Assembly: GCA_037969115.1 (NCBI GenBank)
Contig: JBBKWQ010000135.1
Coordinates: 1-18,555, forward strand
Reading direction: 5' to 3'
From: JBBKWQ01 sp037969115
GTDB taxonomy: Bacteria; Actinomycetota; Acidimicrobiia; Acidimicrobiales; Ilumatobacteraceae
DNA length: 18,555 nt
In this document: positions 1 to 6,221 of the stretch, piece by piece
How the letters are laid out: every line of letters starts with the position of its first letter
Numbering within the stretch: the first letter of the stretch is position 1
Translations under genes and position numbers: made by a program
The notes under the pieces: generated by a model
What the model saw: the letters and a program-made list of their open reading frames with translations, nothing else
What the model was told of the DNA's origin: nothing
Databases searched by the model: none

Positions 1-576
1 GAGTGCTTCTTCCAGGCGCCCATCGATGAATCCACCGAGCGACTCGTCGCCGTCATCCGGCGCACGAAGCCACAGGTGATGATCACCTACGGCGATGACC
101 AGAGCGGATATCCACATCCTGACCACCTCCGCGTCCACGACATCTCGGTGTTGGCGTTCGAACGTGCCGGAGACCCGGAGTGGTATCCGGCCGCCGGTGA
201 ACCATTCCAGCCGTCGAAGCTGTACTACTCGACCTGGTCACGGCAGCGCATGATGGCCATCCACGGTGCTCTCCTCGACCTGCGGGGCGAGTCACCATTC
301 GACGACAAGTGGTTCGAGCGGGCCAACCACGACCACCGCATCACGACGCGCATCGACGTGAGGAACTTCATGTGGGCCCGCACGGGTGCTCTTCGAGCAC
401 ACGCGACACAGGTCGATCCTTCGGCGGCGTTCTGGTTCGGGTTGTCCGACGACGAGTTCATCGAGGCGTATCCGTGGGAGGACTGGATCCTGGCCCGCTC
501 GCTGGTCGGGCCGATCCCCGAGACCGATTCGGAGCGCGACCTGTTCGCCGGAATTCCCGTCGAGGTGACGGTGTGA
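1..576 (+). CDS. mca: Mycothiol S-conjugate amidase Mca (LmbE/PIG-L family), 5' part outside window
   Basis: The reading frame is open from the first base, so the N-terminal part, which should hold the AHPDDE metal motif, lies outside the window; 191 residues remain. The visible part has the LmbE-family third motif YPHPDH (about residues 37-42 of the fragment), followed by AGEPFQPSKLYY, ALRAHATQVDP and the C-terminal DLFAGIP. This order and wording match actinobacterial Mca as I remember it rather than the shorter MshB deacetylase. Mca is a cytosolic zinc amidase that cleaves mycothiol conjugates of electrophiles into a mercapturic acid and GlcN-Ins, so it belongs to thiol-based detoxification. 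Its TGA overlaps the GTG of the next small gene by 4 bases (GTGTGA), which suggests translational coupling. MshB is the main alternative, but the C-terminal wording makes it unlikely. Confidence 0.88.
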   Translation, partial: ECFFQAPIDESTERLVAVIRRTKPQVMITYGDDQSGYPHPDHLRVHDISVLAFERAGDPEWYPAAGEPFQPSKLYYSTWSRQRMMAIHGALLDLRGESPFDDKWFERANHDHRITTRIDVRNFMWARTGALRAHATQVDPSAAFWFGLSDDEFIEAYPWEDWILARSLVGPIPETDSERDLFAGIPVEVTV

Positions 577-827
577 CCACCGCAGACCTCGGCTCGGTTC
601 AGTACCGCGTCGTCGTGGCCAAGAAGGACGAACGCGTCGAAGGGCCGGACGACGCGGCTGTCGTGTTCACGGTGCCGGTCGCCGTGGCGAACGACGACCA
701 TTTCGACGCGACGGTCGAGTTCATGCGCGGCCGACTCAAGGCTGCCGGTCACACGGGTTCGGTGCTGGAACTGCTGAAGTCGGGGGCGGCCGGCGCCGCA
801 CTCAGCCGGCTCGCATCGCAGCCTTGA
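573..827 (+). CDS. Small unknown protein coupled to mca (84 aa)
   Basis: The frame starts with GTG inside the mca stop (GTGTGA, 4-base overlap) and runs 84 codons. I do not recognise a family. The N-terminal half (VQYRVVVAKKDERVEGPDD, then a valine-rich run) looks like beta strands. The second half (about 48-80) looks helical and amphipathic and ends AALSRLASQP. There is no signal peptide, membrane segment or cysteine. The overlap with mca argues for co-expression and perhaps a role in mycothiol metabolism, but that is inference from position only. Its last 26 bases overlap the 3' end of the convergent deacetylase gene on the other strand. A longer reading from an ATG at 309 would lie inside mca and is not preferred. 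Confidence 0.62.
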   Translation: MTTADLGSVQYRVVVAKKDERVEGPDDAAVVFTVPVAVANDDHFDATVEFMRGRLKAAGHTGSVLELLKSGAAGAALSRLASQP

Positions 828-1638
828 GCTCGCGGTAGCCGATCAGCTCGGCACCGGCGCTGCTCAGTGCCGCCCGCAGCGGGGCGGCGTTGGTGACGAG
901 GTCGAGGTCGTCGATCCAGTCGACAGCATTCGTCGTGAGGGCGTGGACTTCGGGGGTGTCGGCGGCCGGTTGCACGTGCAGCTCGGTCACTCCGGGTTGG
1001 AGCAGTTCGAGGGCAGCATGCACGCGTCCGCGTGAACCCGGTCGCCAGTCGTGATCGAAGTGGTCGGGGAAGACGACCCCTTCGTCCTGGGCGAGCTGGC
1101 GGAATGGGAACCCCGCCTGCGCGGCCGTGACATTGGACGGCAATCTGATCGGGAGCGAGTACTCGCAGGCCAGCTCGAGGTAGACGTCGAAGAACTCCGG
1201 TCGCAACGTGATGGCGCTGAGGTGCGGCGCCAGGTGCGTCACGTCGATGCCCCACGCCATGGCACGGGTGACCTGGGCGCGTAGCTCGCGCCGCACCTCG
1301 GCCGGGTCGGCGTGCTCCCAGAGATCGGTGAGGTTGCGCGGGAACCCGCCCTCGCCCGAGAGCAGCGACGGAGCATGCGTGATCGGACCCCACCGGTAGA
1401 CAGCGTGCTCGGCGTTGAGCGTGAGGTGAACCCCCACATCGTCCGTCGGCCGGTACTGGTAGGCGGCATGCTGCGCCCACGGTGCCGGAACCATGATCGA
1501 TGCACAGGTGGCAACACCCTCGCGAATGGCCTGGTAGACGCCAACGTTCGCGGCGTGACACGAGCCGAGGTCGTCACACGAGATGATGACCAGCTTGGCG
1601 TCGCTGTCGTAGCCGAGTCGTTCGGCGAGTGTGCTCAC
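802..1638 (-). CDS. YdjC/ChbG-family carbohydrate deacetylase-like protein
   Basis: A 278-residue protein with the features of the YdjC/ChbG (PF04794) fold. An early CDDLG (D22, D23) follows a strand KLVIIS. VGVHLTLNAE holds H71, and THLAPHLS holds H135 and H139. In this family an Asp and two His bind a divalent metal and the enzymes remove acetyl groups from sugars such as diacetylchitobiose; the substrate here cannot be read from sequence. The chosen start is a GTG (VSTLAERLGYDSDAK). It has TAACGT 7 bases upstream, and the frame further upstream (to 1896) reads as low-complexity Arg/Ser sequence that is a shadow of the neighbouring gene. The gene lies 34 bases downstream of the class V aminotransferase, and its end overlaps the convergent small gene by 26 bases. 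Confidence 0.82.
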   Translation of the reverse strand: MSTLAERLGYDSDAKLVIISCDDLGSCHAANVGVYQAIREGVATCASIMVPAPWAQHAAYQYRPTDDVGVHLTLNAEHAVYRWGPITHAPSLLSGEGGFPRNLTDLWEHADPAEVRRELRAQVTRAMAWGIDVTHLAPHLSAITLRPEFFDVYLELACEYSLPIRLPSNVTAAQAGFPFRQLAQDEGVVFPDHFDHDWRPGSRGRVHAALELLQPGVTELHVQPAADTPEVHALTTNAVDWIDDLDLVTNAAPLRAALSSAGAELIGYRELKAAMRAG

Positions 1639-1645
1639 TCCGCTG

Positions 1646-1651
1646 ACGTTA
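1646..1651 (-). promoter_or_regulatory. Candidate -10 element TAACGT for the YdjC-type gene
   Basis: On the minus strand TAACGT is followed by 7 bases (CAGCGGA) and then the GTG start. A transcript starting about 7 bases after the hexamer would begin at the start codon, so this is a leaderless-type arrangement. GGAG directly abuts the start and is too close to act as a Shine-Dalgarno. No good -35 hexamer is visible. Confidence 0.5.
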
Positions 1652-1672
1652 TCGGTGGCCGGACGAACGTGA

Positions 1673-2827
1673 TCACAGACCGGCGACCACCTCGAGGAGC
1701 CGGTCGACGTCGTCGACCCCGATGTAGGCCGCTGCACCGGCGCGGACCGCGCCGGTGGCGAGGTCGAGGCCGTACGACGCGATCGCCTCGATCGCGTAGT
1801 AGTGGCCATCCCAGACCGCGACCTCGGCGGCAGCGCACGCCTGTGCGACATCGAGTGGGGTGCGGCCGTCGACGTTGAACGACAGGGTCGGCGCACGGGC
1901 GTCGAGGTCGCATGGACCGTACACGCGCACGTTCGGTTGATCGAGCAGTCCGCGCAGTAGCCGTTCGAAGACGACTCGTTCGTGGCTGCCGATGGCGTCG
2001 AGACCGGTCTCGATCAGGAACGAAGCCGCGGCGTCGATGGCGGCGATCGACTCGTACGACGGCGTGCCGAGTTGCAGCCGGTCCGGGCCGCGATCGGGTG
2101 CCGAGCGAACCTTGTACGCATACAACCGGTCGAGCAGTTCGGGCTCGATCCAGGTGATGCCGGCGTGCGGCCCGTACCACTTGTACGACGAGGTCGAGAA
2201 CACATCGCAGCCGATGTCGCCGATGTCGACCGGCATGTGCGGGGTCAGGTGTACTCCGTCGACCACGACCCTCGCGCCGGCGGAATGAGCTGCGGCGGTG
2301 ATCGTCTTCACGTCTGGTGCCGTGCCGATTGCGTTCGAAGCTCCGGTCACAGCGACCCACCGCGTTCGATCGGTGAACAGGTCGATCACGGCGTCCGGCG
2401 CGAGTCGCCCGGTCTCGGTGTCGAAGTCGGCCAGTTTGACGACAGCGCCGGCGTCGGCAGCGATGTGCAGCCAGGGTGAGATGTTCGAGTCATGGTCGAG
2501 CCGGGTGCAGACGATCTCGTCGCCGGCGGCGAGATCGTGGCCGATCGACCGAGTGATGGAGAAGATGTTCGATGAGGTGGACGGGCCGAACATGAATCCT
2601 GCCGGATCGGCATGAAGCAGTCGACCCATGGTCGATTGCGTCCGTTCGACGAGCGCGTCGCAGGCGCGTGCCGCGGCGAACGCGCCGTGGCTGTTCGCGT
2701 TGTTGCCGCTGCGTTGCCAGGCGGTGGTGGCGTCGATCGCGGTGTCGACCACCTGGGTTCCGGCCGGGCCGTCGAAGCGGGCCCAACCATTGGAAAGTCC
2801 AGGGAAACGATGTCGTAGGTCGAGCAT
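1673..2827 (-). CDS. Class V aminotransferase-fold PLP enzyme, VC1184-type 'cysteine desulfurase-like'
   Basis: A full-length 384-residue fold-type I PLP enzyme. Visible marks are the N-terminal FDGPAGTQV (18-26), the early SHGAF, the FGPSTSSNI cofactor loop (80-88), TRLDHDSNISPWL, GASNAIGT, VVVDGVHLTPH with the cofactor Asp (D190) and His (H193), and STSSYKWYGPHAG with the Schiff-base lysine K216. This order fits the subfamily I know as TIGR01976 (VC1184-like). Members are often annotated as cysteine desulfurases. In the position of the SufS/IscS catalytic cysteine loop (GHHCA-like) this protein has GHYYA, so desulfurase activity is doubtful. The substrate is unknown. The gene starts 11 bases after the nuclease-like gene ends and has its own TAACGT 8 bases before ATG. 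Confidence 0.85.
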   Translation of the reverse strand: MLDLRHRFPGLSNGWARFDGPAGTQVVDTAIDATTAWQRSGNNANSHGAFAAARACDALVERTQSTMGRLLHADPAGFMFGPSTSSNIFSITRSIGHDLAAGDEIVCTRLDHDSNISPWLHIAADAGAVVKLADFDTETGRLAPDAVIDLFTDRTRWVAVTGASNAIGTAPDVKTITAAAHSAGARVVVDGVHLTPHMPVDIGDIGCDVFSTSSYKWYGPHAGITWIEPELLDRLYAYKVRSAPDRGPDRLQLGTPSYESIAAIDAAASFLIETGLDAIGSHERVVFERLLRGLLDQPNVRVYGPCDLDARAPTLSFNVDGRTPLDVAQACAAAEVAVWDGHYYAIEAIASYGLDLATGAVRAGAAAYIGVDDVDRLLEVVAGL

Positions 2828-2835
2828 GACGGCGC

Positions 2836-2841
2836 ACGTTA
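2836..2841 (-). promoter_or_regulatory. Candidate -10 TAACGT overlapping the stop codon of the nuclease gene
   Basis: The first three bases (TAA) are the stop codon of the upstream nuclease-like gene. The hexamer is followed by 8 bases and then the ATG of the class V enzyme. The same hexamer occurs at a similar distance before the YdjC-type and nitrobindin-like genes. Confidence 0.5.
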
Positions 2842-3399
2842 CTCGCTGCCGCAGGCCGACCAGAGGCCGGCATTGTCCGATTCGGCGTTGCGTGCGGCTC
2901 GCACCATCAACTCGCTGAACGTGACGTTCGGCTCGATCGTGAGCGGCTGGGCAAACCCCTGGCGGACGATCTCGTAGTTGACGAAGATGCCGTCGTCTGC
3001 TCGGTAAACGTACGCGAGCACACGGCCGTAGTCGTCACGCCCGACGACGTCGCGCTCGAGCCGAACTGGCGTGCCGACCGGCAGCAGGGCTTCGGTGAAG
3101 GCGGTGGCTTCGTCACCGAAACACTCGGAGGTCTCACCGGCGTTGTGCGCGACTTCGGGTGTGTCGATCCCCGTGAGCCGAACCCGTTCCTCGCGGCCGT
3201 CGACGAGTACGTCGATCGTGTCGCCGTCGACCACGAACTCGACTTCCGCGTTCGCTTCCATCGGCCCAGTGGGTGTCGTCGCGGTCTCGGCACGGTCGCA
3301 GCCCGTGATCATGACGCCGGCCACGAACGCGACGGCCACGACGATCAGGCCATCGACGCGCGCCGAGCCTCCGAGGAGCGTCGACGGTTCTGGTCTCAC
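2839..3399 (-). CDS. Staphylococcal-nuclease-like (SNase, PF00565) predicted lipoprotein
   Basis: A 186-residue protein starting with GTG. A hydrophobic segment (about 17-31) ends in the lipobox ITGC, so C34 is the predicted lipidated residue and the mature domain would face outward. The SNase domain covers about 50-185. VDGDTI holds D60. RLTGIDTPE holds R74, D79, T80 and E82, which correspond to Arg35, Asp40, Thr41 and Glu43 of the Staphylococcus enzyme. DDYGRVLAYVY holds R126, corresponding to Arg87. All catalytic positions are present, so calcium-dependent cleavage of DNA and RNA to 3'-phosphates is likely. Such surface nucleases usually serve nutrient scavenging or biofilm DNA turnover. 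The start is the only start codon that keeps the signal peptide. A near-match TAGAAC lies 6 bases upstream. Confidence 0.9.
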   Translation of the reverse strand: MRPEPSTLLGGSARVDGLIVVAVAFVAGVMITGCDRAETATTPTGPMEANAEVEFVVDGDTIDVLVDGREERVRLTGIDTPEVAHNAGETSECFGDEATAFTEALLPVGTPVRLERDVVGRDDYGRVLAYVYRADDGIFVNYEIVRQGFAQPLTIEPNVTFSELMVRAARNAESDNAGLWSACGSE

Positions 3400-3405
3400 A
3401 CCGTC

Positions 3406-3411
3406 GTTCTA
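3406..3411 (-). promoter_or_regulatory. Weak candidate -10 (TAGAAC) for the nuclease gene
   Basis: It lies 6 bases before the GTG start. The last base is C instead of T, so it is a poorer match than the others in this window. It is listed because the spacing agrees and no Shine-Dalgarno is visible. Confidence 0.25.
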
Positions 3412-3468
3412 TCGGGCGACCCCGTCACTGACGCCCGCCACCGGTTCGGCGACTTCGATCGAGTTCGC

Positions 3469-4668
3469 TCAGAGGCGCTCGATCAATGTGCCCGTGCCGA
3501 GCCCGCCACCGCAACACATCGACACGATGCCGAATCGACCGCCGGTGCGCTCGAGTTCGTGCACGGCTTTGGTGATCAGTACGCCGCCGGTGGCTCCCAG
3601 GGGGTGGCCGAGCGCGATCGCTCCACCGTTGGGATTGGTCTTTGCCGGGTCGGCGCCGAGTTCCTTCGCCCAGGCGAGCACGACCGATGCGAAGGCCTCG
3701 TTGATCTCGAAAATGTCGATGTCGTCGATCGACAAGCCATTGCGTTCGAGCAGGCGTCGAGTGGCATCGATCGGGCCGGTGAGCATGAGCACCGGATCGA
3801 CTCCGACCAGACACGTGTCGACGATCCGGGCCTTCGGCCGCAGTCCGACCGCCGCTGCCTTCTCTTCGCTCATCATCAACACTGCCGATGCACCGTCGGA
3901 GATCTGCGAAGCGTTGCCGGCGGTGTGCACCCCGTCTTCGCGGCCGACGGGCTTCAGCGTGGCGAGCTTGTCGAGTGACGTTTCGCGCAGACCCTCGTCG
4001 CTCTCGACGGTGTGGGTGGTTCCGGTCGACTTGCCCTCGTCATCGAGGTCAGGTGCCTCGACCGGAATCCACTGCCCATCGAAGCGACGCTCGGACCAGG
4101 CCAGCGCTGCTCGTTCCTGCGACGAGAGACCGAACGCGTCGGCATCGTCGCGGGTGATGCCCCACTTGTCGGCGATGCGCTCTGCGCCTTCGAACTGCGA
4201 GGTCATCTCGTACTGCTCGAAGTAGGCCGCTGGAATCGGTACGCCGAGGCCGAGTTTCCTCGACGAGTTGATGCCGATCGGGATGCGACTCATCACCTCG
4301 ACGCCGCAGGCGACGGCGACGTCGACGGCCCCGGAGCTGATGAGTGAGGTTGCGAGGTTGGTCGCCTGCTGACTGGACCCGCACTGCGTGTCGACCGTGG
4401 TTGCTGCAGTGGTGAGTGGCAGTCCGGCCGAGAGCCAGGCGGTACGCGTGACGTTGAAACTCTGCTCGCCGACCTGGCTCACGCAGCCACCGATCACCTG
4501 CTCGACAGTGGCGGGGTCGAGACCTGTGCGTTCGAACACGGCGAGTTGGGCCTGCGCCAGCAGCTCTGCCGGATGCATGGTGGACAGGCCGCCACCGCGG
4601 CGGCCGACTGGCGTACGGACGGCGTCGACGATGACGACGCCGGTGGAACGAGCCGGTGTGCTGGACAT
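3469..4668 (-). CDS. Thiolase, acetyl-CoA C-acyltransferase (FadA6-like)
   Basis: A 399-residue thiolase of normal length with all catalytic residues. The nucleophile C96 is in DTQCGSSQQA. The NEAF motif is in FEINEAFASVV. H355 is in GGAIALGHPLG, and the second catalytic cysteine C385 is in MCCGGGLG. Thiolases cleave 3-ketoacyl-CoA with CoA in beta-oxidation. The wording around GCVSQVGEQ, CGSSQQA, ASQISDGASAVL, MLTGPI and NPNGGAIALGHPLGATG resembles mycobacterial FadA6, the thiolase of steroid C/D-ring breakdown. That subfamily placement is from memory, and no other steroid gene is visible beside it. The ATG start fits the usual thiolase beginning (VVIVDAVRTPVGRRGG about residue 11). TAGTGT lies 6 bases upstream. 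It follows the nitrobindin-like gene by 46 bases. Confidence 0.92.
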   Translation of the reverse strand: MSSTPARSTGVVIVDAVRTPVGRRGGGLSTMHPAELLAQAQLAVFERTGLDPATVEQVIGGCVSQVGEQSFNVTRTAWLSAGLPLTTAATTVDTQCGSSQQATNLATSLISSGAVDVAVACGVEVMSRIPIGINSSRKLGLGVPIPAAYFEQYEMTSQFEGAERIADKWGITRDDADAFGLSSQERAALAWSERRFDGQWIPVEAPDLDDEGKSTGTTHTVESDEGLRETSLDKLATLKPVGREDGVHTAGNASQISDGASAVLMMSEEKAAAVGLRPKARIVDTCLVGVDPVLMLTGPIDATRRLLERNGLSIDDIDIFEINEAFASVVLAWAKELGADPAKTNPNGGAIALGHPLGATGGVLITKAVHELERTGGRFGIVSMCCGGGLGTGTLIERL

Positions 4669-4674
4669 GTGGCG

Positions 4675-4680
4675 ACACTA
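4675..4680 (-). promoter_or_regulatory. Candidate -10 TAGTGT for the thiolase gene
   Basis: On the minus strand TAGTGT is followed by CGCCAC and the ATG, so transcription would start at or next to the start codon. The same hexamer occurs 8 bases before the class III aminotransferase start at 8489. Confidence 0.48.
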
Positions 4681-4714
4681 CGACGAGCAAGCCGGCGACC
4701 GGCGAGCCGGGAAG

Positions 4715-5188
4715 CTATGCGGTGCGGATCAGCCTCGCCGCCAGATGGTGCTGGAGCGGCAGTCCGACCGCAGCCATCGCCAGGCGATATTCGAGTACGT
4801 CGCCGTCGACGAGGAACCGTCTCTCGACTTCGACCACCGACCGTGCTGTGGCGCTGAGTCCGACCGTGGCCGAACTCAACACGATCTCGATGACATCGTT
4901 CGTGCACGAAACCGTGCCGTGTTGAATCTCGGTGATGCCGGTCGGGTGGGCGAGTACGACCTCGGCGACGCCGGGTGCTGTGAGCCGCCAGTAGCCGACT
5001 TCGGCGTGGAGGGGCCGCCCGTCGTCGGCCGCAGTGGTGTGCTGCGAGTAGGTGAGGAACGGTCGGCCGACATCGCCGAACGTCACCGTCTCGTGATACT
5101 CGAACGGCTCGATCGTCGGATATTCACCACGACCGGTTCCCGACCAGGTTCCGACGAGTGCCGCGACCTGAACCAGGTTTTCGTTCAT
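4715..5188 (-). CDS. Nitrobindin-like heme protein (THAP4/DUF1794 beta-barrel), probable peroxynitrite isomerase
   Basis: A 157-residue protein with the family signature GTWSGTGRGEYPTI (13-26) and the C-terminal HLAARLIR, in which H148 is the expected proximal heme ligand. The middle is beta-rich (FEYHETVTFGDVG, GRPLHAEVGYWRL), as expected for the 10-stranded barrel. Nitrobindins bind ferric heme and convert peroxynitrite to nitrate; the family also includes barrels described as fatty-acid-binding-like. The protein is cytosolic, with no signal peptide. The ATG lies 10 bases after the GntR gene stop, so the two are tightly linked. A TAACGT that includes the GntR stop codon is placed to drive this gene separately. 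Nitrobindin-type function is likely; isomerase activity itself is inferred from the family. Confidence 0.88.
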   Translation of the reverse strand: MNENLVQVAALVGTWSGTGRGEYPTIEPFEYHETVTFGDVGRPFLTYSQHTTAADDGRPLHAEVGYWRLTAPGVAEVVLAHPTGITEIQHGTVSCTNDVIEIVLSSATVGLSATARSVVEVERRFLVDGDVLEYRLAMAAVGLPLQHHLAARLIRTA

Positions 5189-5195
5189 CGATGCG

Positions 5196-5201
5196 ACGTT
5201 A
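5196..5201 (-). promoter_or_regulatory. Candidate -10 TAACGT overlapping the GntR stop codon
   Basis: The TAA is the GntR stop codon. Seven bases (CGCATCG) separate the hexamer from the nitrobindin-like ATG, which matches the leaderless geometry seen at other genes in the window. Confidence 0.5.
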
Positions 5202-5984
5202 CGCCATCGAGTCGACGTGCCTGAGTCGCAACTCGCTCCGCTGACCTGTTGCCCAGTTGGCGACGAAGTTGAATCGATCGCCTCGAATGAGTGTCGACCG
5301 CCACTCGATGGGCTCGCCGTTGACGCTGCCGAACCGATTCAGCCCGAAGACGGCCTCGCCTGGTGGCATGCCGAGCAACTGGCGCTCCTCGTCGTTGGGC
5401 ACGACCGGGGTGATGCACTCCCATCCGGCATTCGGACGCCGGCCGGTGAACTTCTCGAGTTGATCGTAGAGCGACGTGTTGCTGAACTCGGCTTCGAGCA
5501 GCCCCCCGGCCACGGCGAACGGCAGCCAAGCCCGGTCGAGTGCAAGCGGTCGGTCGCCGGCGAAACGCAGCCGATCGAGGAAAAGCAATGGGGCTTCGTC
5601 GGGGAGACCGAGTTGCTCGGCGGCCTTGGCATTGACGGTGCGTTCGAGGCGAACCACTTCGTTTCGCTGCGGGATGCCGGCGTCTTCGACGACCTGGAAC
5701 AGGCTGTAGAGCGATCCGAACGAGTGCTCGAGCCGCGTGCGATCGACCGATGTACCGATTCCGCGTTCGCGCTTGACGATGCCGTCGGCGCCGAGGCGAG
5801 CGACAGCGTGACGAGCCGTGTGGCGGCTGACGAGGTACACCTCCATCAGCTCGCGGTCGGTCGGGAACCGATCGGTGAAGTGTCCGAGTTCGAGTCGTCG
5901 CCGCAACTCGGTCTCGAGTTGGGCCCACAGCGGTAGTGGGTGAGCGCGTTCCAGAGGGCGCGCGCCGGTTCCGAATTCAGTCAT
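5199..5984 (-). CDS. GntR-family transcription regulator with UTRA effector domain
   Basis: A 261-residue regulator. The winged helix-turn-helix is at about 17-80: PLPLWAQLETELRRRLELG, then FPTDRELMEVYLVSRHTARH, then LGADGIVKRERGIGTSV. The UTRA domain of the HutC subgroup is at about 90-255 (NEVVRLERTV, PLLFLDRLRFAGDRPLALDR, LYDQLEKFTGRRP, LGMPPGEAVFGLNR, EWRSTLIRGDRFNF). Members bind an operator as dimers and are released by a small acidic or sugar ligand; the ligand here is unknown. The start at 5984 is chosen because GGAG lies 8 bases upstream (GGAGTGGAAACAATG). Frames reaching further upstream lack this and add unlikely sequence. The nitrobindin-like gene follows after 10 bases, so it is the best candidate partner or target. 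This is the one gene here with a clear Shine-Dalgarno. Confidence 0.9.
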   Translation of the reverse strand: MTEFGTGARPLERAHPLPLWAQLETELRRRLELGHFTDRFPTDRELMEVYLVSRHTARHAVARLGADGIVKRERGIGTSVDRTRLEHSFGSLYSLFQVVEDAGIPQRNEVVRLERTVNAKAAEQLGLPDEAPLLFLDRLRFAGDRPLALDRAWLPFAVAGGLLEAEFSNTSLYDQLEKFTGRRPNAGWECITPVVPNDEERQLLGMPPGEAVFGLNRFGSVNGEPIEWRSTLIRGDRFNFVANWATGQRSELRLRHVDSMA

Positions 5985-5992
5985 TGTTTCCA

Positions 5993-5996
5993 CTCC
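5993..5996 (-). promoter_or_regulatory. Shine-Dalgarno GGAG of the GntR gene
   Basis: On the minus strand GGAG is followed by 8 bases (TGGAAACA) and then the ATG. It decides the start of the regulator gene and shows that its mRNA has a 5' leader, unlike most genes around it. Confidence 0.6.
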
Positions 5997-6145
5997 ATTT
6001 TCGGTCGGCGCCATCGTCAGTCTTTTGTCCCACCGCAGAGCCGCGGTCAGCCGACGACCCAACGGTACAACAATCGTATTCCGAATGGGTGAATTCCTTG
6101 CGTGATGAAGCTTGCGTCGGCAACCTTGTTGCAGTGATCCACGCA

Positions 6146-6179
6146 CACCGGTGATAACGCGGTTACACAACCACTGTGT
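6146..6179. promoter_or_regulatory. Cluster of three short inverted repeats, possible operator
   Basis: Within 34 bases there are CACCGGTG (6146-6153), TAAC-GCG-GTTA (6155-6165) and ACACA-ACCAC-TGTGT (6165-6179), each a perfect inverted repeat. They lie upstream of the GntR gene. Regulators of this family often bind such symmetric sites near their own promoters. The arms are short, so chance is possible. Confidence 0.3.
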
Positions 6180-6221
6180 GCGGTCATGTGGACTCGATTG
6201 CCCGTGTTCGGACCCCGATTG

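Larger units (their letters stand above)
5985..6221. other. Longest intergenic region, upstream of GntR
   Basis: These 237 bases separate the end of the repeat-bearing serine hydrolase gene from the GntR start, both on minus. The right part (about 6060-6180) is visibly richer in A and T than the genes. It must hold the GntR promoter and may hold the hydrolase terminator. I see no T-run hairpin. Minus-strand TACGAT (6073-6078) is a possible -10 with a leader of about 80 bases. Three short inverted repeats cluster at 6146-6179. Confidence 0.45.

Noticed and set aside
1639..1896. 86-residue extension of the YdjC-type protein
   Set aside because: It overlaps the class V enzyme gene and reads as Arg/Ser/Thr low-complexity sequence.
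3071..4225. Long plus-strand open frame (384 codons) opposite the nuclease and thiolase genes
   Set aside because: The strand below carries two well-conserved enzymes. The plus reading is Ser/Arg/Thr/Pro-rich with no motif, typical of antisense frames in GC-rich DNA.
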